Shown here piece by piece: positions 46,409 through 56,071 of a DNA stretch of 64,000 nt. The stretch is from Streptococcus sp. 596553 (GTDB taxonomy: Bacteria > Bacillota > Bacilli > Lactobacillales > Streptococcaceae). How positions within the stretch are numbered: the first letter of the stretch is position 1; each line of letters starts with the position of its first letter. Below the pieces are notes generated by a model, which worked only from the letters and a program-made list of their open reading frames with translations, searched no databases and had not been told where the DNA came from. The stretch lies in the NCBI RefSeq assembly GCF_900411395.1, contig NZ_OXCQ01000001.1:124001-188000 (forward strand), in the 5' to 3' direction. Position numbers and translations under genes: made by a program.

Positions 46409-47944
46409 ATGGCACACGAAAATGTCATTGAGATGCGTGATATTACCAAGGTGTTTGGTGAATTTGTTGCCAACGACAAAATCAACCTGCACCTACGAAA
46501 AGGTGAAATTCATGCACTTTTAGGAGAAAATGGGGCTGGTAAGTCCACGCTCATGAACATGTTAGCAGGGCTTCTTGAACCAACTAGTGGTGAAATCGCG
46601 GTCAACGGTCAAGTTGTCAACCTCGACTCCCCATCTAAAGCAGCTAGCTTGGGAATCGGAATGGTTCACCAGCACTTTATGTTGGTAGAGGCTTTCACGG
46701 TGGCTGAAAACATTATTTTAGGAAGTGAATTGACTAAAAATGGTGTGCTAGATATCGCTGGAGCTAGCAAAGAAATCAAGGCTCTTTCTGAACGTTATGG
46801 CTTAGCTGTGGACCCTTCTGCCAAGGTAGCAGACATCTCAGTTGGAGCCCAACAACGTGTAGAAATTTTAAAAACCCTTTATCGGGGAGCTGATATCCTT
46901 ATCTTTGACGAACCAACGGCCGTTTTGACTCCATCAGAAATTGATGAGTTGATGGCTATTATGAAAAATCTTGTCAAAGAAGGGAAATCAATTATCTTGA
47001 TCACCCATAAGTTGGACGAGATTCGCGCAGTTTCTGACCGTGTTACAGTTATCCGTCGTGGGAAATCAATTGAAACAGTCGAAATTGCAGGAGCTACCAA
47101 TGCTGATTTAGCAGAAATGATGGTAGGACGTTCTGTTTCCTTTAAAACAGAGAAACAAGCCTCTCAACCAAAAGAAGTTGTCTTGTCAATCAAAGATTTG
47201 GTGGTCAATGAAAACCGCGGTGTTCCAGCTGTGAAAAATCTGTCCTTGGATGTTCGTTCTGGAGAGATTGTTGGTATTGCGGGGATTGATGGAAATGGTC
47301 AGTCTGAACTGATTCAAGCCATTACAGGTCTTCGTAAGGTTGAATCTGGTAGCATTGAGCTAAAAGGAGATTCAATTGTAGGCTTGCACCCACGACAAAT
47401 TACAGAGCTAAGTGTTGGGCACGTTCCAGAAGACCGTCACCGTGATGGTTTGATTTTGGAAATGATGATCTCTGAAAATATTGCCCTTCAAACCTACTAC
47501 AAAGAACCACATAGTAAAAATGGAATTTTGAACTATTCAAATATTACTTCTTATGCTAAAAAGCTAATGGAAGAGTTTGATGTTCGTGCTGCCAGTGAAT
47601 TTGTTTCTGCAGCTGCACTCTCAGGAGGAAATCAACAAAAAGCAATTATTGCTCGTGAAATTGATCGTGATCCTGATCTCCTTATCGTCAGTCAGCCAAC
47701 TCGTGGTTTGGATGTCGGTGCCATTGAATATATCCACAAGCGCTTGATTGAAGAGCGTGATAATGGGAAGGCTGTCCTTGTTGTCAGCTTTGAACTAGAT
47801 GAGATTTTAAACGTCTCAGACCGTATTGCCGTTATCCACGATGGGAAGATTCAAGGTATTGTATCACCAGAAACAACCAATAAACAAGAACTTGGTGTCT
47901 TGATGGCTGGTGGAAACTTGGGAAAGGAGAAGAGTGATGTCTAA
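46409..47944 (+). CDS. Nucleoside ABC transporter ATPase (two-domain)
   Basis: A 511-residue double ATPase of the NupO/YufO type. Domain 1 has Walker A GENGAGKST, Q-loop MVHQHFMLVEAFT, a signature-like SVGAQQR and Walker B LIFDEPTAVLTP. Domain 2 has a divergent P-loop GIDGNGQSE, signature LSGGNQQK and a degenerate Walker B (IVSQPTRGLD). This asymmetry is typical of the family. GGAAGAGCAC precedes the ATG. It energises the two permeases that follow. Confidence 0.92.
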   Translation: MAHENVIEMRDITKVFGEFVANDKINLHLRKGEIHALLGENGAGKSTLMNMLAGLLEPTSGEIAVNGQVVNLDSPSKAASLGIGMVHQHFMLVEAFTVAENIILGSELTKNGVLDIAGASKEIKALSERYGLAVDPSAKVADISVGAQQRVEILKTLYRGADILIFDEPTAVLTPSEIDELMAIMKNLVKEGKSIILITHKLDEIRAVSDRVTVIRRGKSIETVEIAGATNADLAEMMVGRSVSFKTEKQASQPKEVVLSIKDLVVNENRGVPAVKNLSLDVRSGEIVGIAGIDGNGQSELIQAITGLRKVESGSIELKGDSIVGLHPRQITELSVGHVPEDRHRDGLILEMMISENIALQTYYKEPHSKNGILNYSNITSYAKKLMEEFDVRAASEFVSAAALSGGNQQKAIIAREIDRDPDLLIVSQPTRGLDVGAIEYIHKRLIEERDNGKAVLVVSFELDEILNVSDRIAVIHDGKIQGIVSPETTNKQELGVLMAGGNLGKEKSDV

Positions 47945-48995
47945 AAAATTACAACAAATTTCGGTTCCCTTGATTTCTGTATTCCTAGGAATTTTACTTG
48001 GAGCCATTGTCATGTGGATCTTCGGTTATGATGCTATTTGGGGCTACGAAGAATTGTTCTACACAGCCTTTGGTAGCCTGCGTGGGATTGGAGAAATCTT
48101 CCGTGCTATGGGGCCTTTGGTCTTGATTGGTCTTGGTTTTGCCGTTGCCAGTCGTGCAGGTTTCTTTAACGTCGGACTTCCTGGTCAGGCTTTGGCAGGT
48201 TGGATTCTCAGTGGTTGGTTTGCCCTGTCGCATCCAGATATGCCACGTCCCTTGATGATTCTGGCAACTATTGTGATTGCCTTGATTGCTGGTGGAATTG
48301 TCGGTGCGATTCCAGGTATTCTGAGAGCCTATCTAGGGACATCAGAGGTTATCGTAACCATCATGATGAACTACATTGTCTTGTATGTAGGGAATGCCTT
48401 TATCCATGCCTTTCCTAAAGACTTCATGCAAAGTACAGATTCGACTATTCGTGTTGGGGCTAATGCAACCTACCAGACACCTTGGTTGTCTGAGTTGACT
48501 GGTAATTCGCGGATGAATATTGGTATTTTCTTTGCCATCATTGCCGTTGCAGTTATTTGGTTCATGCTCAAGAAAACAACCCTTGGTTTTGAAATCCGTG
48601 CGGTTGGTCTTAATCCACATGCTTCAGAATATGCTGGTATTTCTGCCAAACGGACTATTATTCTATCAATGATTATTTCAGGTGCCTTGGCAGGTCTTGG
48701 TGGAGCTGTTGAAGGGCTTGGAACCTTCCAGAACGTCTATGTTCAAGGGGCGTCATTGGCTGTTGGATTTAACGGGATGGCAGTTAGTCTGCTTGCAGCC
48801 AACTCACCAATCGGTATTCTCTTTGCAGCCTTCCTATTTGGTGTTCTCCAAGTTGGAGCCCCTGGTATGAATGCGGCGCAGGTACCGTCTGAGCTTGTCA
48901 GCATTGTAACAGCGTCTATTATCTTCTTTGTCAGTGTTCATTATCTTATCGAACGCTTTGTCAAACCGAAAAAACAAGTTAAAGGAGGTAAGTAA
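47937..48995 (+). CDS. Nucleoside ABC transporter permease 1
   Basis: A 352-residue BPD_transp_2-type permease (NupP/YufP) with about nine or ten transmembrane helices and the family motif N-V-G-L-P-G-Q-A near residue 85 and T-S-E-V-I-V-T-I-M-M-N near 145. The ATG at 47937 (MSKKLQQISVP) overlaps the ATPase gene by 8 bases and has AAAGGAGAA upstream; the longer frame from 47910 is rejected. Confidence 0.92.
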   Translation: MSKKLQQISVPLISVFLGILLGAIVMWIFGYDAIWGYEELFYTAFGSLRGIGEIFRAMGPLVLIGLGFAVASRAGFFNVGLPGQALAGWILSGWFALSHPDMPRPLMILATIVIALIAGGIVGAIPGILRAYLGTSEVIVTIMMNYIVLYVGNAFIHAFPKDFMQSTDSTIRVGANATYQTPWLSELTGNSRMNIGIFFAIIAVAVIWFMLKKTTLGFEIRAVGLNPHASEYAGISAKRTIILSMIISGALAGLGGAVEGLGTFQNVYVQGASLAVGFNGMAVSLLAANSPIGILFAAFLFGVLQVGAPGMNAAQVPSELVSIVTASIIFFVSVHYLIERFVKPKKQVKGGK

Positions 48996-48997
48996 AG

Positions 48998-49954
48998 ATG
49001 TCTATTACAACCTTGCTCACCCTCTTAGTGTCTTCTATGCTGATTTACTCAGCACCCCTCATCTTTACAAGTATCGGTGGTGTTTTCTCTGAACGTGGTG
49101 GTGTGGTAAATGTCGGCCTTGAAGGAATTATGGTTATGGGTGCCTTTTCTGGAGTTGTCTTTAACCTTGAATTTGCAGAACAATTTGGAGCAGCAACTCC
49201 ATGGCTATCTTTGCTTGTAGCAGGATTGGTTGGTGGCCTCTTCTCTATTATCCACGCAGCAGCGACGGTTCATTTCCGTGCAGACCATGTTGTCAGCGGT
49301 ACGGTATTGAACTTGATGGCGCCAGCCTTGGCTGTTTTCTTGGTGAAAGTACTTTATAACAAAGGACAAACCGACAACCTAAGTCAGACTTTTGGACGCT
49401 TTGATTTCCCAGTCTTGGCAAATATCCCAGTTATCGGTGATATTTTCTTCAAGTCAACTAGTCTACTTGGTTATCTAGCGATTGCCTTCTCGTTCCTTGC
49501 TTGGTTTATCCTCTTCAAGACTCGATTTGGTCTTCGTCTTCGCTCTGTCGGTGAACACCCTCAAGCAGCGGATACCTTGGGAATCAATGTCTACAAGATG
49601 AGATATTTAGGGGTTATTATTTCCGGTTTCCTAGGTGGAATTGGCGGAGCGATTTATGCGCAATCCATCTCAGTTAACTTCTCAGTGACAACTATTGTTG
49701 GTCCTGGATTTATCGCTCTTGCTGCGATGATTTTCGGAAAATGGAATCCAATCGGAGCCATGCTATCTAGTCTCTTCTTTGGGCTTTCACAAAGTTTGGC
49801 TGTTATCGGTTCCCAATTGCCATTCCTACAAGGAGTGCCTGCGGTTTACCTTCAAATCGCACCTTATGTTTTGACCATTCTTGTCTTGGCAGCCTTCTTT
49901 GGAAAAGCAGTCGCACCAAAAGCAGATGGTATCAACTATATCAAATCAAAATAA
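48998..49954 (+). CDS. Nucleoside ABC transporter permease 2
   Basis: A 318-residue partner permease (NupQ/YufQ) with about eight transmembrane helices. It has N-V-G-L-E-G-I-M-V-M-G-A and the coupling segment L-R-S-V-G-E-H-P-Q-A-A-D-T-L-G-I. AAAGGAGGT precedes the ATG, two bases after the first permease ends. Last gene of the nucleoside-uptake operon. Confidence 0.92.
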   Translation: MSITTLLTLLVSSMLIYSAPLIFTSIGGVFSERGGVVNVGLEGIMVMGAFSGVVFNLEFAEQFGAATPWLSLLVAGLVGGLFSIIHAAATVHFRADHVVSGTVLNLMAPALAVFLVKVLYNKGQTDNLSQTFGRFDFPVLANIPVIGDIFFKSTSLLGYLAIAFSFLAWFILFKTRFGLRLRSVGEHPQAADTLGINVYKMRYLGVIISGFLGGIGGAIYAQSISVNFSVTTIVGPGFIALAAMIFGKWNPIGAMLSSLFFGLSQSLAVIGSQLPFLQGVPAVYLQIAPYVLTILVLAAFFGKAVAPKADGINYIKSK

Positions 49955-49963
49955 GAATACAAA

Positions 49964-49999
49964 AAACGTCAGTTCATTCAAAACTGGCGTTTATTTTTT
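49964..49999. terminator. Bidirectional terminator between the nucleoside ABC genes and plsY
   Basis: AAACGTCAGTT pairs with AACTGGCGTTT (one G-U), with T-run on the + side and A-run on the other. The plsY stop lies inside it. Confidence 0.85.
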
Positions 50000-50632
50000 A
50001 GAATTTTGATGGGTTAAGTTTAATCCCCAAGGAACAAGATTTTCAGTCTTATTCTGGATGCGTGTGATATTGTCCTTATGGCGAATGATAATCAAGCTAG
50101 CAAGAGCCAGGATAATAGCGATGAAGAGAGGGTCATAGTGACTCAGGATAAAACCAAAAAGTGGAAAGAGTAGAACCCCGATAACAGCTGCGATAGATGC
50201 TGTGACACTGGAAAGTGAAATCATACTACCAAGATAGAGGGTTCCAAAGAAAACAACTGCTAGGTAGAGACAGAAGACAGGCGCAAATCCAAAAATCACA
50301 CCTGCACTGGTTGCGACAGCCTTGCCACCCTTAAATCCTGCAAAGATTGGAAAGGTATGGCCAATAACAGCCAAAAGTCCAAAGATGAGAGGCGAAACGC
50401 CTTGTAGATGAAACATAATTGGAAGAAGTGTTGCTAGGGTTCCTTTGAAAAAGTCAATCACAAAGGTTGCCATACCAGCTTTCTTGCCTAAAATGCGGAA
50501 AGTATTGGTTGTTCCAGTATTTCCAGAACCATGTTCGCGCAGATTGATTTGAAAGAATACTTGTCCAATCCAGAGACCAGACGGAATTGAACCCAGCAGA
50601 TAGGCTAGGATTAATAAAACTATTGTAATCAT
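49991..50632 (-). CDS. plsY: Glycerol-3-phosphate acyltransferase PlsY
   Basis: A 213-residue membrane enzyme with five transmembrane helices that transfers acyl from acyl-phosphate to glycerol-3-phosphate, the first step of phospholipid synthesis. The three cytoplasmic motifs are present: [22 protein letters not shown](I)LG and [13 protein letters not shown]. Divergent from parE. Confidence 0.95.
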   Translation of the reverse strand: MITIVLLILAYLLGSIPSGLWIGQVFFQINLREHGSGNTGTTNTFRILGKKAGMATFVIDFFKGTLATLLPIMFHLQGVSPLIFGLLAVIGHTFPIFAGFKGGKAVATSAGVIFGFAPVFCLYLAVVFFGTLYLGSMISLSSVTASIAAVIGVLLFPLFGFILSHYDPLFIAIILALASLIIIRHKDNITRIQNKTENLVPWGLNLTHQNSKK

Positions 50633-50767
50633 ACTCCTATTATATCATGAAATGGAAAAGAAAGGCAGAGAATCTCTTCTGAAATTGTCACACCGGAGAA
50701 AGAAAAATTTTGCAAAATCCTTGGAAAACCTGTAGAATAGTAAAGATGAACGAATAGGAGGTTCCTT

Positions 50768-52711
50768 GTGTCAAAAAAGGAAATCAATATTAACAATTAT
50801 AATGATGATGCCATTCAGGTGCTAGAAGGGTTGGATGCGGTTCGTAAACGTCCAGGGATGTATATCGGATCGACCGATGGCGCTGGTCTCCATCATCTAG
50901 TTTGGGAAATCGTTGATAATGCAGTCGATGAGGCCTTGTCTGGATTTGGTGACCGTATTGATGTGACAATCAATAAAGATGGGAGTTTAACGGTTCAAGA
51001 CCATGGTCGTGGGATGCCGACGGGTATGCACGCTATGGGAATTCCAACTGTTGAGGTTATCTTTACCATTCTTCATGCCGGAGGAAAATTCGGTCAAGGA
51101 GGCTACAAGACATCAGGTGGTCTCCATGGGGTGGGTTCTTCCGTTGTTAACGCTCTTTCAAGTTGGCTGGAAGTTGAAATTACCCGTGATGGGGCAATCT
51201 ATAAGCAACGTTTTGAAAATGGTGGAAAACCTGCCACGACTTTGAAGAAAATCGGTACAGCACCCAAGTCTAAGACAGGTACAAAGGTTACGTTTATGCC
51301 TGATGCGACGATCTTCTCTACGACAGACTTCAAGTACAATACTATTTCAGAGCGTCTCAATGAGTCAGCTTTTCTCTTGAAAAATGTAACCTTGTCTCTG
51401 ACAGATAAGCGAACAGATGAAGCGATTGAATTCCACTATGAGAATGGGGTACAAGACTTTGTTTCTTATCTGAACGAAGACAAGGAGACCTTAACGCCAG
51501 TTCTTTACTTTGAAGGGGAAGATAATGGTTTCCAAGTGGAAGTAGCTCTTCAGTATAATGACGGATTTTCAGATAATATTTTGTCCTTTGTCAATAACGT
51601 TCGTACCAAGGATGGTGGAACGCATGAGACTGGACTTAAGTCTGCCATTACCAAGGTTATGAACGACTACGCGCGTAAGACGGGGCTTCTCAAGGAAAAA
51701 GATAAAAACCTTGAAGGGTCAGACTATCGTGAGGGACTAGCGGCCGTTCTTTCTATCTTGGTTCCTGAAGAACACCTCCAGTTTGAAGGACAGACCAAGG
51801 ATAAATTAGGAAGTCCTCTGGCTCGTCCCGTTGTGGATGGAATTGTGGCGGATAAGTTGACCTTTTTCCTTATGGAAAATGGTGAATTGGCTTCTAACCT
51901 CATCCGCAAGGCTATTAAGGCCCGTGATGCTCGTGAAGCAGCACGTAAGGCGCGTGATGAGAGCCGAAATGGTAAGAAAAATAAAAAAGACAAGAGCTTG
52001 CTGTCTGGGAAATTGACCCCAGCCCAGTCTAAAAATCCAGCTAAGAATGAACTCTATCTGGTCGAAGGTGATTCTGCCGGTGGTTCGGCTAAACAAGGTC
52101 GTGACCGTAAGTTCCAGGCTATCTTGCCCCTTCGTGGTAAGGTTATCAATACAGCCAAGGCTAAGATGGCGGATATTCTCAAAAATGAAGAAATCAATAC
52201 CATGATATATACTATCGGTGCGGGTGTCGGAGCAGACTTCTCCCTTGAAGATGCCAACTATGACAAGATTATTATCATGACCGATGCGGATACAGATGGT
52301 GCCCATATTCAAACACTTCTTTTAACATTCTTTTATCGCTACATGCGTCCGCTAGTTGAGGCAGGTCATGTCTATATTGCCCTTCCACCTCTTTACAAGA
52401 TGTCCAAAGGAAAAGGCAAGAAAGAAGAAGTGGCCTATGCTTGGACAGACGGAGAGCTAGAAGAACTCCGTAAGCAGTTTGGTAAAGGCGCTACTCTTCA
52501 ACGCTACAAAGGTCTTGGTGAGATGAATGCGGATCAGCTCTGGGAAACAACCATGAATCCAGAAACCCGTACCCTTATCCGTGTCACTATCGAAGACCTA
52601 GCACGCGCAGAACGCCGCGTCAATATACTCATGGGTGACAAGGTCGAACCACGCCGTAAGTGGATTGAGGATAATGTCAAGTTTACATTGGAAGAAGCGA
52701 CAGTGTTTTAA
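50768..52711 (+). CDS. parE: DNA topoisomerase IV subunit B
   Basis: The 647-residue ATPase subunit that with ParC decatenates daughter chromosomes. It shows [62 protein letters not shown] and TDADTDGAHIQTLLL, and YKGLGEMNADQLWETTMNP. The start is GTG 50768 behind AATAGGAGG. I see no ParE change that I know to be linked to resistance. The restriction-modification genes begin 23 bases after its stop. Confidence 0.97.
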   Translation: MSKKEININNYNDDAIQVLEGLDAVRKRPGMYIGSTDGAGLHHLVWEIVDNAVDEALSGFGDRIDVTINKDGSLTVQDHGRGMPTGMHAMGIPTVEVIFTILHAGGKFGQGGYKTSGGLHGVGSSVVNALSSWLEVEITRDGAIYKQRFENGGKPATTLKKIGTAPKSKTGTKVTFMPDATIFSTTDFKYNTISERLNESAFLLKNVTLSLTDKRTDEAIEFHYENGVQDFVSYLNEDKETLTPVLYFEGEDNGFQVEVALQYNDGFSDNILSFVNNVRTKDGGTHETGLKSAITKVMNDYARKTGLLKEKDKNLEGSDYREGLAAVLSILVPEEHLQFEGQTKDKLGSPLARPVVDGIVADKLTFFLMENGELASNLIRKAIKARDAREAARKARDESRNGKKNKKDKSLLSGKLTPAQSKNPAKNELYLVEGDSAGGSAKQGRDRKFQAILPLRGKVINTAKAKMADILKNEEINTMIYTIGAGVGADFSLEDANYDKIIIMTDADTDGAHIQTLLLTFFYRYMRPLVEAGHVYIALPPLYKMSKGKGKKEEVAYAWTDGELEELRKQFGKGATLQRYKGLGEMNADQLWETTMNPETRTLIRVTIEDLARAERRVNILMGDKVEPRRKWIEDNVKFTLEEATVF

Positions 52712-52734
52712 GTTAGTTTAAAGAGGAAATAAGA

Positions 52735-53736
52735 GTGAGAGTTATTGAATTATTTGCAGGTGCAGGTGGTTTGGCACTTGGAATAGAAAAAGCTGGATTC
52801 GAAGCCATTGGTTTGATTGAGTTTGATAAAGCAGCAGCGGAAACATTGAAGCACAACAGACCTAGTTGGAATGTCATTCATGATGATATTGCAAATATTT
52901 CATCTCTTGATTTGGAGGAATATTTTAATATAAAAAAAGGAGAACTAGAATTGTTGAGCGGAGGTGCTCCCTGTCAAGCTTTTTCTTATGCTGGGAAACG
53001 TTTAGGTTTAGAGGATGCTCGAGGTACATTATTCTACCACTATGCAATATTTCTAAATAAACTTCAACCGAAAATGTTTGTTTTTGAAAATGTACGTGGC
53101 CTAGTTTCTCATGATCATGGAAAAACATTTCGAACTATTATGGATATTTTTTCGGATGAAGGTTACACGGTTAAATGGAAGGTTTTAAATGCCTGGGATT
53201 ATGGAGTGGCTCAGAAACGTGAACGTATGATTATGGTTGGGGTTAGAAATGACTTAGCTGATATTATTTCGTTTGATTATCCAGAACCACATGAATATAA
53301 GCCAGTATTGAGAGATATATTATTAGATAGTCCGCCTAGTGTTGGTGCACAATATTCTGATTACAAGAGAAAAATTTTTGAATTAGTTCCCCCAGGTGGC
53401 TATTGGCGTGATATTCCAGAAGATATTGCAAAAGAGTATATGAAGTCAACTTGGAATATGACTGGGGGCAGGACAGGTATTTTGAGAAGAATGAGTTTAG
53501 ATGAGCCATCTTTAACAGTTTTAACATCTCCTACCCAAAAACAAACAGAACGTTGCCATCCATTGGAGGCTCGTCCTTTTACAGTTCGTGAAAATGCTCG
53601 CATTCAAAGTTTTCCAGATGATTGGATATTCCAAGGGAGCATAGGAAATCAATATAAGCAAGTGGGGAATGCTGTTCCAGTTAACTTGGCTTATGAAGTG
53701 GGTATAAAAATAAAAGAAAGTTTGGAGCAACTATGA
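52735..53736 (+). CDS. DNA (cytosine-5) methyltransferase, type II
   Basis: A 333-residue C5-methyltransferase protecting host DNA from the endonuclease encoded next. Motif I is FAGAGGLALG (7-16), motif IV GGAPCQAFS has catalytic C80, motif VI FENVRG has E118, motif VIII QKRER is at 160-164, and motif X GNAVPVNLAYEVG closes it. The target-recognition region lies between about 190 and 290. Start GTG 52735 behind AGAGGAA. More AT-rich than the flanking topoisomerase genes and with no promoter of its own in the 23-base gap, so it relies on parE transcription. The partner suggests GGNCC/GGWCC specificity. Confidence 0.92.
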   Translation: MRVIELFAGAGGLALGIEKAGFEAIGLIEFDKAAAETLKHNRPSWNVIHDDIANISSLDLEEYFNIKKGELELLSGGAPCQAFSYAGKRLGLEDARGTLFYHYAIFLNKLQPKMFVFENVRGLVSHDHGKTFRTIMDIFSDEGYTVKWKVLNAWDYGVAQKRERMIMVGVRNDLADIISFDYPEPHEYKPVLRDILLDSPPSVGAQYSDYKRKIFELVPPGGYWRDIPEDIAKEYMKSTWNMTGGRTGILRRMSLDEPSLTVLTSPTQKQTERCHPLEARPFTVRENARIQSFPDDWIFQGSIGNQYKQVGNAVPVNLAYEVGIKIKESLEQL

Positions 53737-54551
53737 CTTGGGATTTAGATTTTATTAGTGAAGAAGATTTTTTAAAACATGTTCAAGATACTATTTCGAA
53801 GTATGGTGAAAAATTGAAATCTTTTGATTTGAAACGATTTAATAAGAATATTGTAGATCCTGTAAAACTAATTTTTGATAAGTCGGTTTATCGTAGTTCT
53901 TGGGATGAAATTATTAGTAATGAAATTTTTCGCCAAAGAGATAAGTCAAATAATAATGATATTGGCTATTTCCATCAAACTATTTTCAGATATATGAGGA
54001 ATTGTCGTGTCCCAGATAATGGAAAAGAAGGTGGCTGGGATGTTATATACGAGAATCCAGGAGGAATTTCTTTACCTGATGGTTCGCGTGTAAGTAGAAT
54101 TTATGTTGAAATGAAAAATAAGCACAATACTATGAATTCTGCATCATCAGGGAAGACTTTTATCAAGATGCAAAATCAGTTATTGAAGGATGACGATTGT
54201 GCCTGTTTCTTGGTCGAAGCGATTTCAAAGCAATCTCAAAATATTAAATGGGAACCTAAAGTTGACGGGGAAAAAGTTGGTCACAAATTTATTCGTAGAG
54301 TTAGCCTGGATCAATTTTATTTCATGGTAACGGGTGAAAAAGATGCTTTTTATAAGATGTGTATGAATTTACCGTCAGTAGCTGAGAAGGCAGTAGAAAA
54401 AATGGGAACAGAGATCGTGCCAAATGATACTGTTTTTGAAGAAATCATTATGAAAGCAGAAGGAAATATTGAAGATGATAGTGAATTGGCAGTTGCAAGA
54501 GTGATCTATCTTCTAGGATTTTCAACTTATTTAGGTTTTGATAGAACATGA
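53733..54551 (+). CDS. Type II restriction endonuclease, Eco47II/Sau96I-like family
   Basis: A 272-residue endonuclease. The pattern FISEEDFLKHV..., FNKNIVDPVKLIFDKSVY, DKSNNNDIGYFHQTIF and the strongly conserved VEMKNKHNTMNSASSGKTF correspond to the Eco47II-type family as I remember it. The PD-(D/E)XK site is readable as D103 (GWDV), E126 and K128 (VEMKNK). Members cut GGNCC or GGWCC; the exact site here is inference. Its ATG overlaps the methyltransferase stop (ATGA), coupling the pair. Low GC content is consistent with horizontal gain. Confidence 0.85.
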   Translation: MTWDLDFISEEDFLKHVQDTISKYGEKLKSFDLKRFNKNIVDPVKLIFDKSVYRSSWDEIISNEIFRQRDKSNNNDIGYFHQTIFRYMRNCRVPDNGKEGGWDVIYENPGGISLPDGSRVSRIYVEMKNKHNTMNSASSGKTFIKMQNQLLKDDDCACFLVEAISKQSQNIKWEPKVDGEKVGHKFIRRVSLDQFYFMVTGEKDAFYKMCMNLPSVAEKAVEKMGTEIVPNDTVFEEIIMKAEGNIEDDSELAVARVIYLLGFSTYLGFDRT

Positions 54552-54591
54552 TTTCATAACAAAATGGCGTTAATAAGGGGAAAATAAGGTA

Positions 54592-55188
54592 TTGGATAAT
54601 AAACTAGGCACTACAAACTCAGCTCAGCTGGCAGATGCAGAAGAAAAACTGACAAAAAAACAAGCCGCCCTGCTTTTCCAGACAGGAGACTTGTTCAAGA
54701 TGGAAGTTGGGACATTTGCAGGGCTGTCAGCTATTCACCACTATCTATTTTCCGGTATCTATGATTTCGCTGGAAAAATCCGTGATGTTAATATTGCAAA
54801 GGATAATTTTCAATTTGCGCCTCGTATTTTTTTAGAGCAATCCTTACAGTATATTGACAAACTTCCTCATGACAATTTTGATCAAGTGGTTGATAAGTAT
54901 GCGGATATGAATATTGCCCATCCTTTCCGTGAGGGGAATGGACGCACAATGCGGATTTGGCTAGATTGTATGCTTCGTCAGAAGCTGGGTAAGGTGGTAG
55001 ATTGGAACGCCATTGATAAGGATGAATACCTGAATGCCATGAGGCGTAGTGCAGTATCGACTGGAGAACTCAAGTATTTACTTCTCAATAACTTGACGGA
55101 TGACCTCAGTCAGACCAGTTTCTTTAAGGGAGTAGATGCTTCATACTACTACGAAGGATACAGTCTTTACCAGACAGGGGAATTATAG
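54592..55188 (+). CDS. Fic-domain protein, class III architecture
   Basis: A 198-residue Fic protein, likely an AMP-transferase acting on a host or target protein hydroxyl. The catalytic motif HPFREGNGR is at 110-118. The C-terminal S184-YYY-E188-G189 fits the autoinhibitory (S/T)xxxE(G/N) motif that defines class III, so activity is probably self-restrained. Start is TTG 54592, behind AAGGGGAAA. No antitoxin gene is adjacent, which fits an internal inhibitor. Target unknown. Confidence 0.85.
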   Translation: MDNKLGTTNSAQLADAEEKLTKKQAALLFQTGDLFKMEVGTFAGLSAIHHYLFSGIYDFAGKIRDVNIAKDNFQFAPRIFLEQSLQYIDKLPHDNFDQVVDKYADMNIAHPFREGNGRTMRIWLDCMLRQKLGKVVDWNAIDKDEYLNAMRRSAVSTGELKYLLLNNLTDDLSQTSFFKGVDASYYYEGYSLYQTGEL

Positions 55189-55252
55189 TATAAAAACTAT
55201 CCAGTAAGAAGAGGCAGACACCTAGTAATCTATAAAACGAAAAGGTACTGAC

Positions 55253-56071
55253 ATGAGAGCTGAAACAGAAATGCTAAATCGGATTTTACAAATTGCCAAA
55301 ACTATACAAGTAGAAGCTGTCGCCATGTCTGGTTCACGGACAAACCAAAATGCTCCAAAAGATGAATTTCAAGACTATGACGTGGTCTATGTCGTGGATG
55401 ATTTAGATAATCTGACGAAAGACCTTTCTTGGTTGGAGCAATTTGGCAAACGCATTATTGAGCAAGAAGTTGGTCTTGGTCAACGTCGTCTCTATCTCAT
55501 GCTCTTTGAAGATGGGAATCGAATTGATCTAACCCTCTGTCCTAAGGAACACATGAAAGAATGGGTAGATAGCGAGTCGAAATTCATAGTTTTAGAAGAT
55601 GAGAAGGGCTTGTTTGAGCCTTATTCTCCCAGTCTAAAGCGTTTCTGGATACATCCAGCTACTGAGACAGATTTTAAAAATTCCTGCAATGAATTTTGGT
55701 GGGTGTCAGCCTACGTGGTCAAAGGAATCTGTCGTAAGCAAGTCGTCTATTCCACCGACCATCTCTACGGTATTTGCCAACAATAACTCTTGAAGGTAAT
55801 GGCTTGGCAAGTGGTAAGTGATAGGGGAAAAGTTGACATCGGTAAGAACTACAAGTATCTCTTTAACTATTTACCTCCTGAGAAAGAAAAGGAATTCTCG
55901 AATCTGCTTGATTTTTCAAGTGTAGATAAAATCACTCAGTCTTTGTTTGCTACGATGAAATTTTTCCACCAAGAGGCTCAGTCCCTTGCTAAAAAGCTGG
56001 GATTTTACTACGATAAAGAAGTAGCTGAGAAGATGATTCAGTATGCTGAGAAGAGACTTCTTAATCGCTAA
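55253..56071 (+). pseudogene. Aminoglycoside 6-adenylyltransferase-like gene with in-frame TAA
   Basis: The first 177 codons read as the nucleotidyltransferase domain of AadE/AadK-type enzymes (MSGSRTNQNAPKDEFQDYDVVYVV with the GSR...D-x-D site, and R-I-D-L-T-L). A TAA at 55784-55786 follows CQQ. In the same frame the sequence continues with no further damage through LLKVMAWQVVSDRGKVDIGKNYKYL to TAA 56071, the normal C-terminal helical half. Restoring one codon (probably GAA) gives about 272 residues, the usual length. As written the enzyme would lack its C-terminal substrate-binding domain, so resistance is not expected. Confidence 0.85.

Noticed and set aside
47310..47945. Frameshift or damage in the second ATPase domain of the nucleoside transporter
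   Set aside because: The divergent P-loop (GIDGNGQSE) and Walker B are normal for this family's second domain; the frame is intact.
52735..55188. Prophage or integrative element in the parE-parC interval
   Set aside because: No integrase, transposase, att-like direct repeats or tRNA target is visible; the cargo looks like a simple recombinational insertion.
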